Part shown: positions 40,512 through 48,281 of the stretch, piece by piece
Layout of the letters: every line of letters starts with the position of its first letter
Numbering within the stretch: position 1 is the first letter of the stretch
Origin: Candidatus Woesearchaeota archaeon
GTDB taxonomy: Archaea; Nanobdellota; Nanobdellia; Woesearchaeales; SM23-78
DNA length: 48,706 nt
Direction of reading: 5' to 3'
Assembly (NCBI GenBank): GCA_016930415.1
Contig: JAFGGS010000015.1
Span: forward strand, 1 to 48,706
The notes under the pieces: generated by a model
What the model was told of the DNA's origin: nothing
What the model saw: the letters and a program-made list of their open reading frames with translations, nothing else
Databases searched by the model: none
Position numbers and translations under genes: made by a program

Positions 40512-41270
40512 ATGGTTAAGGACCCGTTTTTGCTAGTCAGCCTTGAGGAGTCTGAGTCAAAGGCCTTAGCGCAGGTGATGAGCAACGATACTGCGAGGAA
40601 GATACTGGACTTCTTGAGCAAGGAGGAGTCTGCTACAGAGACTTCCATATCAAAGAGGCTGAAAGTCCCCTTGTCGACCGTGCACTACAACCTCCAGGCC
40701 TTGGTCAAGGCTAACCTAGTCGCTGCAGAGGAATTCCATTATTCTGAGAAAGGGAAGGAGGTCCTTCACTACCGCTTGGCCAACAAGCTGATTATAATCG
40801 CTCCTAAGAGGACCAGCGCTGAGAGCTTCCGTGAGAAGCTAAGAGGGCTCTTGCCTGTCGGCATAATCTCGGTTGCGATAGGGGGTTTGCTTCAGCTTTA
40901 CGCTTCGTTCAGCAGTAGATTGTTGGGTTGGTCCGCCGGTTCAATGGAGCAGGCCTCGTTGATGATGTATGACTCTGGCGTTGCGAGCCAGGCAGCTTCA
41001 GGCGCTGGAAGCGCAGCAGAAGCCTTGGCAGAGGAAGCAGTGCCTATGGCCATGAAAGCTGCTCCTGAAGTGGCCAGGACTGCTGCAGACGCAAGCCTAG
41101 GAGCCCCTGCCGCTGCTCCCCACGCGCTGGACTTGACAGCTAACAGCGCGTCGCAGGCCGCTACTCACGCATTCGCCTGGACTGGCGTGTGGTTCGTCCT
41201 CGGCGCATTATTCGCCTTGCTCGTGCTCGCGCTCTGGTACTATTTCTCGTCAAGGAAGAAGAAGGCTTGA
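40512..41270 (+). CDS. Membrane-anchored winged-helix transcription regulator
   Basis: A protein of 252 residues. Residues about 15-95 form an ArsR-like winged helix: SNDTARKILDFLSKEESATE, recognition region RLKVPLSTVHYNLQALVKANL, and a wing ending in HYRLANKLIII. A first membrane helix at about 116-136 (LLPVGIISVAIGGLLQLYA) leads into an Ala-rich stretch of about 80 residues. A second helix follows near 222-245 (GVWFVLGALFALLVLALWYYF), then a basic tail. DNA-binding and C-terminal tail would both be cytoplasmic, with the Ala-rich loop outside. Many DPANN and haloarchaeal regulators have this layout. It may sense envelope state. It precedes the KaiC operon by 176 nt. Confidence 0.85.
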   Translation: MVKDPFLLVSLEESESKALAQVMSNDTARKILDFLSKEESATETSISKRLKVPLSTVHYNLQALVKANLVAAEEFHYSEKGKEVLHYRLANKLIIIAPKRTSAESFREKLRGLLPVGIISVAIGGLLQLYASFSSRLLGWSAGSMEQASLMMYDSGVASQAASGAGSAAEALAEEAVPMAMKAAPEVARTAADASLGAPAAAPHALDLTANSASQAATHAFAWTGVWFVLGALFALLVLALWYYFSSRKKKA

Positions 41271-41377
41271 AGGAACAGCCAGCATTCTCCCGCAACCTGA
41301 TCTCCGCCTTTGATTATGGTCTTTTACCGTCTTTTCTTGCCCTTTTCTGCTTGTCACTTCCGAAGGATAACGTAAAC

Positions 41378-41387
41378 TTATTAAATG
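41378..41387 (+). promoter_or_regulatory. TATA-like element for the KaiC operon
   Basis: CTTATTAAAT; a start near 41410 would leave a leader of about 37 nt with GAGGTG before ATG 41447. Confidence 0.4.
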
Positions 41388-41446
41388 ATGTTCTCCAAGG
41401 ATGCTTTAAGCTAGATTTTTTATTGTTTTGATGAGGTGCAAGCATA

Positions 41447-42160
41447 ATGGTTAAGATAATGAAGACTTACATAGACGATTTTGACAAGGTGCTAGGCGGC
41501 GGAGTCCCCGAAAAGAACGTAATCCTGCTCGCAGGGAGCGCAGGGACAGGCAAGACCACGCTTGCCATGCAGTTCCTGTGCGGGGCGTGCGCCAACACAG
41601 AAGACTCAACTATGTTCCTCACGCTCAACGAGCAGGACATGAAGCTCGTCGACTACTTCCAGCAGTTCTCGTTCTTCAAGAAAGAGTGGGTCGAGAAGAA
41701 CAGGATAATCCTGGTGGATGTGAGGACCGCGATCCCCTCTGACAATCCCAGCAAGGCAGTGTTCCGCTCAGAAGACGTGCTATCGTTCATATACGAGCAG
41801 CTCGACAGGTACAAGCCAAAGAGGCTCGTCATAGACTCGGTGAGCGCGATATGCAAGCGATTCGACGACCCGGACCACGTCAGGAAGTTCCTCTTCGACC
41901 TTGGCAACCTGCTCCTCTTCAAGGAATGCACTGCAGTACTGATATCAGAAGTCGAGCCTGGCGAGAGGAAATACTCTAACTTCGGAGTCGAGGAATTCAT
42001 CTGCGACGGGATAATCTACTTGTCGCACGTAGACAAGAACTACAGGCTCAAGAAGACGCTTCAAGTCGTCAAGATGAGGGGCTGCAAGCACAGCGAAGAG
42101 CAGTTCATGATGAACATAGACGAGGCAGGCATAAGGCTCCTCAAGCTGATGGAGAATTAG
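41447..42160 (+). CDS. Single-domain KaiC-like ATPase, first copy
   Basis: A protein of 237 residues of the RecA/KaiC superfamily. Walker A is GSAGTGKTT (residues 30-38), Walker B RLVIDSVSAI, and the KaiC-type opening IDDFDKVLGGGVPEKNVIL is present. The segment equal to the catalytic Glu pair of clock KaiC reads LTLNEQDMKL, keeping one Glu. The C-terminal part (FGVEEFICDGIIYL, then KTLQVVKMRG) is the family's oligomer interface region. ATG 41447 lies behind GAGGTG. It heads an apparent operon of six genes. Role unknown; archaeal KaiC-like proteins are thought to act as ATP-driven switches in signalling. Confidence 0.88.
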   Translation: MVKIMKTYIDDFDKVLGGGVPEKNVILLAGSAGTGKTTLAMQFLCGACANTEDSTMFLTLNEQDMKLVDYFQQFSFFKKEWVEKNRIILVDVRTAIPSDNPSKAVFRSEDVLSFIYEQLDRYKPKRLVIDSVSAICKRFDDPDHVRKFLFDLGNLLLFKECTAVLISEVEPGERKYSNFGVEEFICDGIIYLSHVDKNYRLKKTLQVVKMRGCKHSEEQFMMNIDEAGIRLLKLMEN

Positions 42161-42228
42161 ACCTAAGCGCGAGAGATGAAGTATAGTCGCTGGATAACCA
42201 AGAGATAACTAGGGAGAGTCAACGCAAG

Positions 42229-42702
42229 ATGTTCAAGTCAGGAGAATCCTATCTGATAATAGAGAAGAACGATGAGAAGGTTCTCTCGCTATTCTCAAGC
42301 ACCCTCTCAGGTGACAAGAAAGGGATGGTCGTCTGGCGCGTGCACCCACAGAAGGAGAAGGAATACTTCAAAGGCAAGAACGTGACCACTAAGTGGGTCA
42401 CTAATATAAGCACTAAGGAGGACCATTTGTCCCCGCACGATCTGGAGCAGCTCTCATACGACATCGAGTGCTTCATGAGGAACAGCTTCGGAGGCGTGAT
42501 ACTTCTTCTATGCGTCGAGTACCTGATAAGCTTCAACACGTTCCAGGACATACTGCACCTCGTGCAGACCGCGCACGACTTCGCGGCAGAGTACGGGTGC
42601 GTGCTGATAGTACACGTGAACGAGGGGACGCTCGACAAGCAGCAGGAGAGCCTGCTAAAGCAAGAGCTCACACTGGTTGGTGATATAAATGGAAAGGATT
42701 AA
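42229..42702 (+). CDS. DUF835 domain protein
   Basis: A protein of 157 residues that consists of one DUF835 unit: GESYLIIEKNDEKVLSLF at the start, GMVVWRVHPQKEKEYF, the TKWVTNIS segment, LSPHDLEQLSYDIECFM, GGVILLLCVEYLISFNTFQDILHLV, and VLIVHVNEGTLDKQQESLL. In archaea this domain occurs alone or at the end of signalling proteins and has no known reaction. It overlaps the next gene by 14 nt, so the products are probably made together. Standing between two KaiC-like ATPases, it may be their partner. Confidence 0.82.
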   Translation: MFKSGESYLIIEKNDEKVLSLFSSTLSGDKKGMVVWRVHPQKEKEYFKGKNVTTKWVTNISTKEDHLSPHDLEQLSYDIECFMRNSFGGVILLLCVEYLISFNTFQDILHLVQTAHDFAAEYGCVLIVHVNEGTLDKQQESLLKQELTLVGDINGKD

Positions 42703-43405
42703 GACAGGAATTCATGGACTGGATGACTTGATAGGAGGCGGGATGATCAAGGGATCGAACGTCTTGGTATTCGGAAGGGCAGGATCGGGAAAGACCCTTC
42801 TCGCCCTGGAATACCTCTACAAGGGCGCCAGCGTGTTCGGACAACCAGGGCTCTTCGTCAGCTTCGACCAGTCAGAAGAAGAGCTCCTAAGCCAGTGCGA
42901 GAGGATGGGCTGGGACATGAAGAAGTACGTCAAGAAAGGCATGATCAAGATACTCTGCATGAAGATAGAGGATATAGGCCGCGACTTCGTGATAGACGTC
43001 TTCGAGGCCGCAGGCAAGGTCAAGGCCGAGAGGATGGTGATAGACAACCTGACACTCCTCACACTGAGCCCTTTCTTCATGGCTGACAACAAGAAATTCA
43101 ACATAGTGTACAAGGACAAGGTGCGCGTGGCGAACACGCCCATCCAGCTGATATACAACATGATCTCGATCCTGAAAGACATCCCGACGACCAATATATA
43201 CCTGACAGTCCCAGGCACAGGCCAAGACGTGACCAACGACGGCATATCAGAATACGTCTGCGACGGGGTGATACACCTAGACCTTCGATCCATAGGCAAG
43301 TCGTTCCTAAGAACTCTCGAGGTGCGCAAGATGAGGCGCAGCAAGGTGACTGGAGGGATACACGGATTCAAGATAACAGACAACGGCATAAGGGTGGAAC
43401 AATGA
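42689..43405 (+). CDS. Single-domain KaiC-like ATPase, second copy
   Basis: A protein of 238 residues with a canonical Walker A GRAGSGKT (29-36) and Walker B RMVIDNLTLL. The KaiC glutamate-pair position reads VSFDQSEEEL, so both Glu are replaced (Asp, Gln). The middle segment FNIVYKDKVRVANTPIQLIYNMI differs from the other two copies. Conserved endings YVCDGVIHLDL and RTLEVRKMRRSKV are present. Overlaps with both neighbours (14 nt before, 4 nt after) indicate one translational unit. Confidence 0.88.
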   Translation: MERIKTGIHGLDDLIGGGMIKGSNVLVFGRAGSGKTLLALEYLYKGASVFGQPGLFVSFDQSEEELLSQCERMGWDMKKYVKKGMIKILCMKIEDIGRDFVIDVFEAAGKVKAERMVIDNLTLLTLSPFFMADNKKFNIVYKDKVRVANTPIQLIYNMISILKDIPTTNIYLTVPGTGQDVTNDGISEYVCDGVIHLDLRSIGKSFLRTLEVRKMRRSKVTGGIHGFKITDNGIRVEQ

Positions 43406-44220
43406 CAGTCATGAAGAAGAGCAAGACAGGGATACCTGGCTTTGACAAGCTGGTCCAAGGAGGATTCCCAACGGGAGCCAACATACTGCTATGCGGCACT
43501 CCAGGATCGGCAAAGTCCATATTCTCGCTCCAATACGCCTACAACGGAGCCATGATGTACGGCGAGAAGAGCATGTACGTGAGCTTTGAGCAGAGCAAGG
43601 ACTCGATAGAGCGGCAGGCAGTGCAGTTCGGCTGGAACCTGGCGGCTGCTGAGAAGAAAGGCCTCCTCCACGTGAAGAACGTACCGGTGAAGAAGATAGA
43701 CCACACGACATTCCCTAAGATAATAGAATACGTCAAGCAGCACAAGATAAAGAGGTTGGTGATCGACTCGCTATCGACACTGTCAATCAACGCGCCGATG
43801 TACGCCGCGATAAACGAGCTCTTCCTAAAAGACCTGATAATGCCAGACAACATCTACGCACCCTCCCTGAGCGGAGACTACATGCTAAAGAGGTTCATCT
43901 ACATGCTGATAGGAGAACTGCAAGACCTGAACGTCACCTGCCTCTTGATATCGGAGATAGAGCAAGGCTCAGAGGCCTACTCGAGAGACACAGTCTCGGA
44001 ATTCCTCTGCGACGGCATAGTCCAGATGACATTCGAATCCATGGGAGGGAAGTACTCGCGAAGCCTGCTCGTACGCAAGATGAGACACGTGAAGAACGAC
44101 GAAGACATCCACCCTGTGGAGATTGGGAAGAAAGGGTTAGTTGTGCATGGATTGAGCGATTCTGGGGGTGAGCTCCATGCAGAGCGTACAGGAAAAACTA
44201 AGAAGTCTAGAGAAGCTTAA
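43402..44220 (+). CDS. Single-domain KaiC-like ATPase, third copy, variant Walker A
   Basis: A protein of 272 residues. Walker A is GTPGSAKS (32-39), with Ala where Gly precedes the Lys; a similar GTPG/GPPG...AKS form occurs in other archaeal KaiC-like proteins, so it may still bind ATP. Walker B is RLVIDSLSTL and the glutamate-pair position is VSFEQSKDSI. The C-terminal tail beyond the ATPase fold is about 30 residues longer than in the other two copies and is basic at its end. It starts in an ATGA overlap with the second copy and runs 44 nt into the CoA ligase gene. Confidence 0.88.
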   Translation: MTVMKKSKTGIPGFDKLVQGGFPTGANILLCGTPGSAKSIFSLQYAYNGAMMYGEKSMYVSFEQSKDSIERQAVQFGWNLAAAEKKGLLHVKNVPVKKIDHTTFPKIIEYVKQHKIKRLVIDSLSTLSINAPMYAAINELFLKDLIMPDNIYAPSLSGDYMLKRFIYMLIGELQDLNVTCLLISEIEQGSEAYSRDTVSEFLCDGIVQMTFESMGGKYSRSLLVRKMRHVKNDEDIHPVEIGKKGLVVHGLSDSGGELHAERTGKTKKSREA

Positions 44221-45544
44221 CAATGATCAGATAAATGTGCTGCAACTGACAGGTCTTCAGGGTGTTGTACGCCATCATTACGATAATAATGTTAAATATA
44301 GGCGAATGATGGTTGAGCTGGATGTCGGTCCTGATGACATCCGTTCTCTTGACGACATATCGCGTCTTCCAATAGTTGAACCTAAGCTGTTGTCACAGGA
44401 TTGGTATGAGGAGTTCTGCTCTGTCCCTTTCTCGGAGATTGGAGGTTATCTTGAGACCTCTGGCTCCACCGGGAAGCCTAAGATAATACCTGTCGCAAGA
44501 GAAGAGGAGAGGATGATATTCGAGCAAGTGGCCATGATGTGGCACGTGGCTGGCATAGGCTCTGTCGGCCTTACTAACGGAAGGTCTGTTCGTAACATAT
44601 ATTCAATGTTCCCTTTCGGTCCTTGGCCAAGTCAGTATTTCTCAGTACATGGTGCAGAGCTTCTCGGTCCAACCATCAAGGCAGGGATACACATGTCAAT
44701 GGAGTGGCATAGAGATAAACTGAAGAAGTTCCTGCCTGCTGACATAATAACTTATCCTTCATTCATATCTTTCTTCTACAAGAAGCTTAAGGAAATTGGA
44801 GTCTCATTTCCAATACCTGGCTTGGAAAGGATCTGCATCGGAGGTGAGCCTTTTAGCGAGACTTTCAGGGAGAAGATGGAAGAAGTATATGAGGTTCCTG
44901 TGTTTGATGTATACGGTTGCGGAGAGATCGGTGTAACTGCCGCCGAATGCCCTCACTCCAGGAAATCAGGGCTGATGCACTGGTATTCTCCAGGCATGAT
45001 TCTTGAGATAGTGGATCCTGAAACAAAGGTTTCCGTACCTAAAGGAGAAGTCGGGATGATGCTAGTGACTAACCTATGGAGAAAAAGCGTTCCAATAATA
45101 AGATATGCCATGGGCGACCTCTTATGCATGACAGAAGAGAAATGCGCTTGCGGAAGTAATTTCCCCCTTGTAAGCAGGATTAGAGGTCGCATGAATGACA
45201 TGTTCCAGTACGGCGCCGCGAATATCTATCCCTGGCAAGTTTATGACTCAGTGGCCAGGGCGGGCTTGTGCGACAAGTTCCAATTGGTCGTCAGGGAGGT
45301 TCCTGATGGAGATGTCCTTACGGACACGCTCACGCTTTACGTTGAGTCTCATGATGAGCTTGATGAGCAGTCTTGCGCGGCGCGCGTTAATCAAGCGTTA
45401 GCAGAGATCTCTATCGAGTTTGACCAGATCGTCAATAAGATCAAGTTTAGGCCTCCGATATCTGTTGTAAGGGTCAAACCGGAAACTTTATTTACCCAAA
45501 GCACCCCGAAATTGAAGAGGATTGTTGATGAAAGAAGGGCTTGA
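44177..45544 (+). CDS. Phenylacetate-CoA ligase-like (PaaK family) adenylate-forming enzyme
   Basis: A protein of 455 residues. ATG 44177 is chosen because GGGGGTGAGC lies just upstream; GTG 44168 is an alternative. PaaK-type blocks are in order: ETSGSTGKPKIIPV (AMP-binding loop), GGEPFSETFREKMEE, DVYGCGEIGVTAAECP (A5 region, with metal-ligand Cys), and YAMGDLLCMTEEKCACGSNFPLVSRIRGRMNDMF (hinge region with the C-x-C of the family). Such enzymes activate aryl or other acids as acyl-AMP and then CoA thioesters. Substrate cannot be read from sequence. It sits in the KaiC operon, an uncommon place for an acyl-CoA ligase, and is followed by a V4R protein. Confidence 0.88.
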   Translation: MQSVQEKLRSLEKLNNDQINVLQLTGLQGVVRHHYDNNVKYRRMMVELDVGPDDIRSLDDISRLPIVEPKLLSQDWYEEFCSVPFSEIGGYLETSGSTGKPKIIPVAREEERMIFEQVAMMWHVAGIGSVGLTNGRSVRNIYSMFPFGPWPSQYFSVHGAELLGPTIKAGIHMSMEWHRDKLKKFLPADIITYPSFISFFYKKLKEIGVSFPIPGLERICIGGEPFSETFREKMEEVYEVPVFDVYGCGEIGVTAAECPHSRKSGLMHWYSPGMILEIVDPETKVSVPKGEVGMMLVTNLWRKSVPIIRYAMGDLLCMTEEKCACGSNFPLVSRIRGRMNDMFQYGAANIYPWQVYDSVARAGLCDKFQLVVREVPDGDVLTDTLTLYVESHDELDEQSCAARVNQALAEISIEFDQIVNKIKFRPPISVVRVKPETLFTQSTPKLKRIVDERRA

Positions 45545-45556
45545 GGTGATCTATCG

Positions 45557-46195
45557 ATGCATGCTTTCATGAAGAAACTGATTTTCGGGAACCAGATAAA
45601 ATACGCTCCCGAAGGTTATTTGATGGTCTTGGGATCCCCCGGATTCCTTCTTTCCTTGAACGTCTTGGTCCTCACCCAGAAACTTCTTGAAGAGGAATTC
45701 GGAAAGAAAGGACGCGATGTGATGTTCAAGATACTTGAGATGCAAACGAAGATGGGTGCAAAGATGATGCTGGATAGGTTTGGATATGCTCCTGAGAAGG
45801 CGCTGGATCTCCAGACAGGCCATGCAGAGATGATAGGCGCCGGCACTCTAGAACTGGTTAAGGTGGACGTCAAGAACCAGCATTACATCTTAAGATCACA
45901 ATCAACTTTCGCCAAGGAATACATAAAGACATTCGGTCCCCAAAAGCGCCCCGTGGACGCTATGTTGATGGGGGGCTTGACTACTTTGCTTAAGGAGATG
46001 ACTAGGAACAAGAACTTGGTGGGTGTGGAGACGCAATGCATCGCTCAAGGAAAGCCTTACTGTGAGTTTGTGATTAGGGACAAGAAGTACGTCAATATGA
46101 AGGATCCTTCAGTGAAGTTTCATATTTGCGGGGACTTCAAGTGGGATAGTGACAAGATAACTGAGCAACCAGTCCCTATACGCGCCAGGAAATGA
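45557..46195 (+). CDS. V4R (4-vinyl reductase) domain protein
   Basis: A protein of 212 residues from ATG 45557 behind GAGGTGATC. The C-terminal half has the V4R pattern: LLKEMTRNKNLVGVETQCIAQGKPYCEFVI, with the conserved Cys and Gly of the small-molecule pocket. V4R domains bind hydrophobic ligands in regulators such as XylR/DmpR, and the BchJ protein of bacteriochlorophyll biosynthesis is related. The N-terminal half is mostly helical (LNVLVLTQKLLEEEFGKKGRD). It lies 12 nt after the CoA ligase gene in the same operon. A ligand-sensing role coupled to the ligase product is a hypothesis. Confidence 0.82.
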   Translation: MHAFMKKLIFGNQIKYAPEGYLMVLGSPGFLLSLNVLVLTQKLLEEEFGKKGRDVMFKILEMQTKMGAKMMLDRFGYAPEKALDLQTGHAEMIGAGTLELVKVDVKNQHYILRSQSTFAKEYIKTFGPQKRPVDAMLMGGLTTLLKEMTRNKNLVGVETQCIAQGKPYCEFVIRDKKYVNMKDPSVKFHICGDFKWDSDKITEQPVPIRARK

Positions 46196-46211
46196 CTTAT
46201 TTTCTGGTTCA

Positions 46212-47825
46212 CTATTTTATTTCTTCATTCTTTCCAGGAGGGTTTTGATTTGAATTTATATTATTCACTATTTCCTCCAGGCCTTTGACGTCTTGCTGCG
46301 CGATGCTGTCGCGCATCCTGCTGTTGAATTCGACTATGACCTTTCTTCTCTCTTTCTGGTCTTCCGGCAAGCCGTCATGGTATGCTTGTGCCATCAAGAT
46401 GTTCTCGTCAGCGAATGGGGAGAATCCGTGCTCTTTCATTAGGCGACCTAGGAAGTGTTTTGCGTTTATCATGAAAGGCTTGTCTGTGAACTCTCCATCA
46501 ACTCTTATGGACCAGGGGAGCGCAGGCCACGTCGCCGGAGGTCTCAAGAGGTCCAGCTCCAGCGATATCATGTCCTTTCTGAAATCAGGTCCGAATCTCA
46601 ACCCAGTCTCATCACCTCTTTGCAGTACGTCATAGTAATCTCTTGTCCCTGGTACCGGACATTGCGCCATCGACACTACAGAATCCGGATTAAGCTCAAG
46701 GACGGTCCTGTACTCATAGTCTATCCTCTCTACACTGTCATTCGCTACAGGCACTATTACTGCTACGACGCTCGGGATTCCCGCTTTCTTGGCGTTTTCA
46801 ATCATCCTCCTGGCTTTGGCAATGTATTTTTCAGGATCCCTGGTCTTGTTGAGCTGCAGGAGGACTTCGGGCTTGAACGACTCCACTCCCAAGAATATCC
46901 CTGACAAGATTTTTTTGGCCTCCTCAAAGTCGTCGATTGAGTCAGTATATGTGAACGCGGATATCTTCATCCCTTCAGGCGCATGCCTTGCCAGATATAC
47001 TATCTCCCTTGAGAAGGGGTTCGGGTCGGTCAGTCTGATATGCCTGAAGCCATACTTGTTTCTCAGATGCTCGACCTCGGCCAAAAGGTTTTCGAAGTCT
47101 CTTATCCTGAACTTCCCGTCTATCTTAGGCTGTACGCAGAAGCTGCACTGGCCATATCTGCATCCTGTGCTACCCTTCACCACCGGAATGTGAATCTTAT
47201 CATCTATTCCAGGATATATCTCTTTGTCATAGACTGGGAACGGGAGCGTGTTTATGTTGACGAGTCTGACTGGAGTCCTGGAGTTATCCCGGAAAATCAA
47301 GTTAGGAACTTCTCTCAAGGGTTTCCTTCCATAAGCATATTCTGCGAATGCTGGCAACGCAAGGTCTCCTTCGCTAAGGCATAAGGCATCAAATACCTCT
47401 CCATTTTCCATCTGATAGAGAACTTCCTCACCATAATTTACTACCGGTCCGCCTGCTATCATCAACAATGACGGAAATCTCTTCTTGACAAGCGATGCGA
47501 TTCTCAAGATACCTTTCAGCCCATTGTTGTAGAGTGTGAAGCCGAGGGCCTTCACATCATTCCTCTGGACGTAATCAGTCAGCTCTTCAGCGACGTGTTC
47601 TTCAAATCTCTCCTGGCCGTCAAGAGAGATTCTCCTGACAGAGTCAACGCTGCTATAATCAAATATTCTGGGCATGAAACCCTGCTGCAGGAGCCTTCCG
47701 GCCAGATGAGGCGCCCCCTCAAGCATGAGTCCGCTCGGCACAGGCCCTCTCAGTTGTCCATCGTAAGTTACGTTAGCATAAGATACTAGTCCGACATGTC
47801 TCTCGTTCACACAGTTCACCTTCAT
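46212..47825 (-). CDS. Radical SAM protein with B12-binding-like N-terminal domain
   Basis: A protein of 537 residues. Residues about 1-185 form a Rossmann-like domain of the B12-binding type (LEGAPHLAGRLLQQGF; ALGFTLYNNG; MIAGGPVVNYGEEVL; ALCLSEGDLALPAFAEY), but no DxHxxG cobalamin motif is visible. The radical SAM core has VVKGSTGCRYGQCSFC with Cys 222, 227 and 230: a CX4CX2C spacing instead of the common CX3CX2C. Later core segments are IRLTDPNPF and FLGVESFKPEVLLQLNK. The family includes BchE-like cyclases, methyltransferases and lipid-modifying enzymes; reaction unknown. It is convergent with the V4R gene, 16 nt apart. Confidence 0.88.
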   Translation of the reverse strand: MKVNCVNERHVGLVSYANVTYDGQLRGPVPSGLMLEGAPHLAGRLLQQGFMPRIFDYSSVDSVRRISLDGQERFEEHVAEELTDYVQRNDVKALGFTLYNNGLKGILRIASLVKKRFPSLLMIAGGPVVNYGEEVLYQMENGEVFDALCLSEGDLALPAFAEYAYGRKPLREVPNLIFRDNSRTPVRLVNINTLPFPVYDKEIYPGIDDKIHIPVVKGSTGCRYGQCSFCVQPKIDGKFRIRDFENLLAEVEHLRNKYGFRHIRLTDPNPFSREIVYLARHAPEGMKISAFTYTDSIDDFEEAKKILSGIFLGVESFKPEVLLQLNKTRDPEKYIAKARRMIENAKKAGIPSVVAVIVPVANDSVERIDYEYRTVLELNPDSVVSMAQCPVPGTRDYYDVLQRGDETGLRFGPDFRKDMISLELDLLRPPATWPALPWSIRVDGEFTDKPFMINAKHFLGRLMKEHGFSPFADENILMAQAYHDGLPEDQKERRKVIVEFNSRMRDSIAQQDVKGLEEIVNNINSNQNPPGKNEEIK

Positions 47826-47872
47826 GTCTTATATGAGTTTCTTACTTAGTAATCTACATCCCGACCGCAACC

Positions 47873-47880
47873 TTTATATC
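47873..47880 (+). promoter_or_regulatory. TATA box for the 47940 gene
   Basis: TTTATATC, with predicted start near 47904 and a leader of about 36 nt containing GGAGGT. Confidence 0.5.
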
Positions 47881-47939
47881 CTTTTCGTCTCAGGAGTGTC
47901 CTTATCAGCGCTTGTGCGCTGTTGGAGGTCGGTTTTAAT

Positions 47940-48263
47940 ATGGTTGTCGTCAAGAGGGTTGGTGTCTGGAGTTTTGCTAGGATCGAGACTTTGCTCATGG
48001 CTTTCATGGGTTTGATTTTCGGGTTGGTTGTCGCTTTGCTTAAGCTTTCGGGTTCTGCTGAGGTTATGATGAGTGGTGTCCCTGAGTTGGAGCTTGGCTA
48101 TGCTGCTATTCTCATATTGCCTTTCATGTACGGGTTCATGGGTTTCATTGCAGGAGTCATCGGCGCTGCGGTGTATAACTTGTTCGCGTCTTGGGTCGGT
48201 GGAGTCGAGCTTGAGTTTGGTGGCGAGGTCAGCTCTAAGGTCGTTAAGAAGAGAAGGAAGTAG
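47940..48263 (+). CDS. Small two-helix membrane protein
   Basis: A protein of 107 residues. ATG 47940 is chosen over TTG 47922 because GGAGGTCGG lies about 8 nt upstream. Two membrane helices are seen (FARIETLLMAFMGLIFGLVVALL near 15-37 and AAILILPFMYGFMGFIAGVIGAAVYNLFASWV near 55-85) with a short loop, and the tail is basic (KVVKKRRK). The layout resembles the DUF3566-type small transmembrane proteins; resemblance is by pattern only. Function unknown. Confidence 0.65.
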   Translation: MVVVKRVGVWSFARIETLLMAFMGLIFGLVVALLKLSGSAEVMMSGVPELELGYAAILILPFMYGFMGFIAGVIGAAVYNLFASWVGGVELEFGGEVSSKVVKKRRK

Positions 48264-48281
48264 ATCATCAAATTTTTTTTC

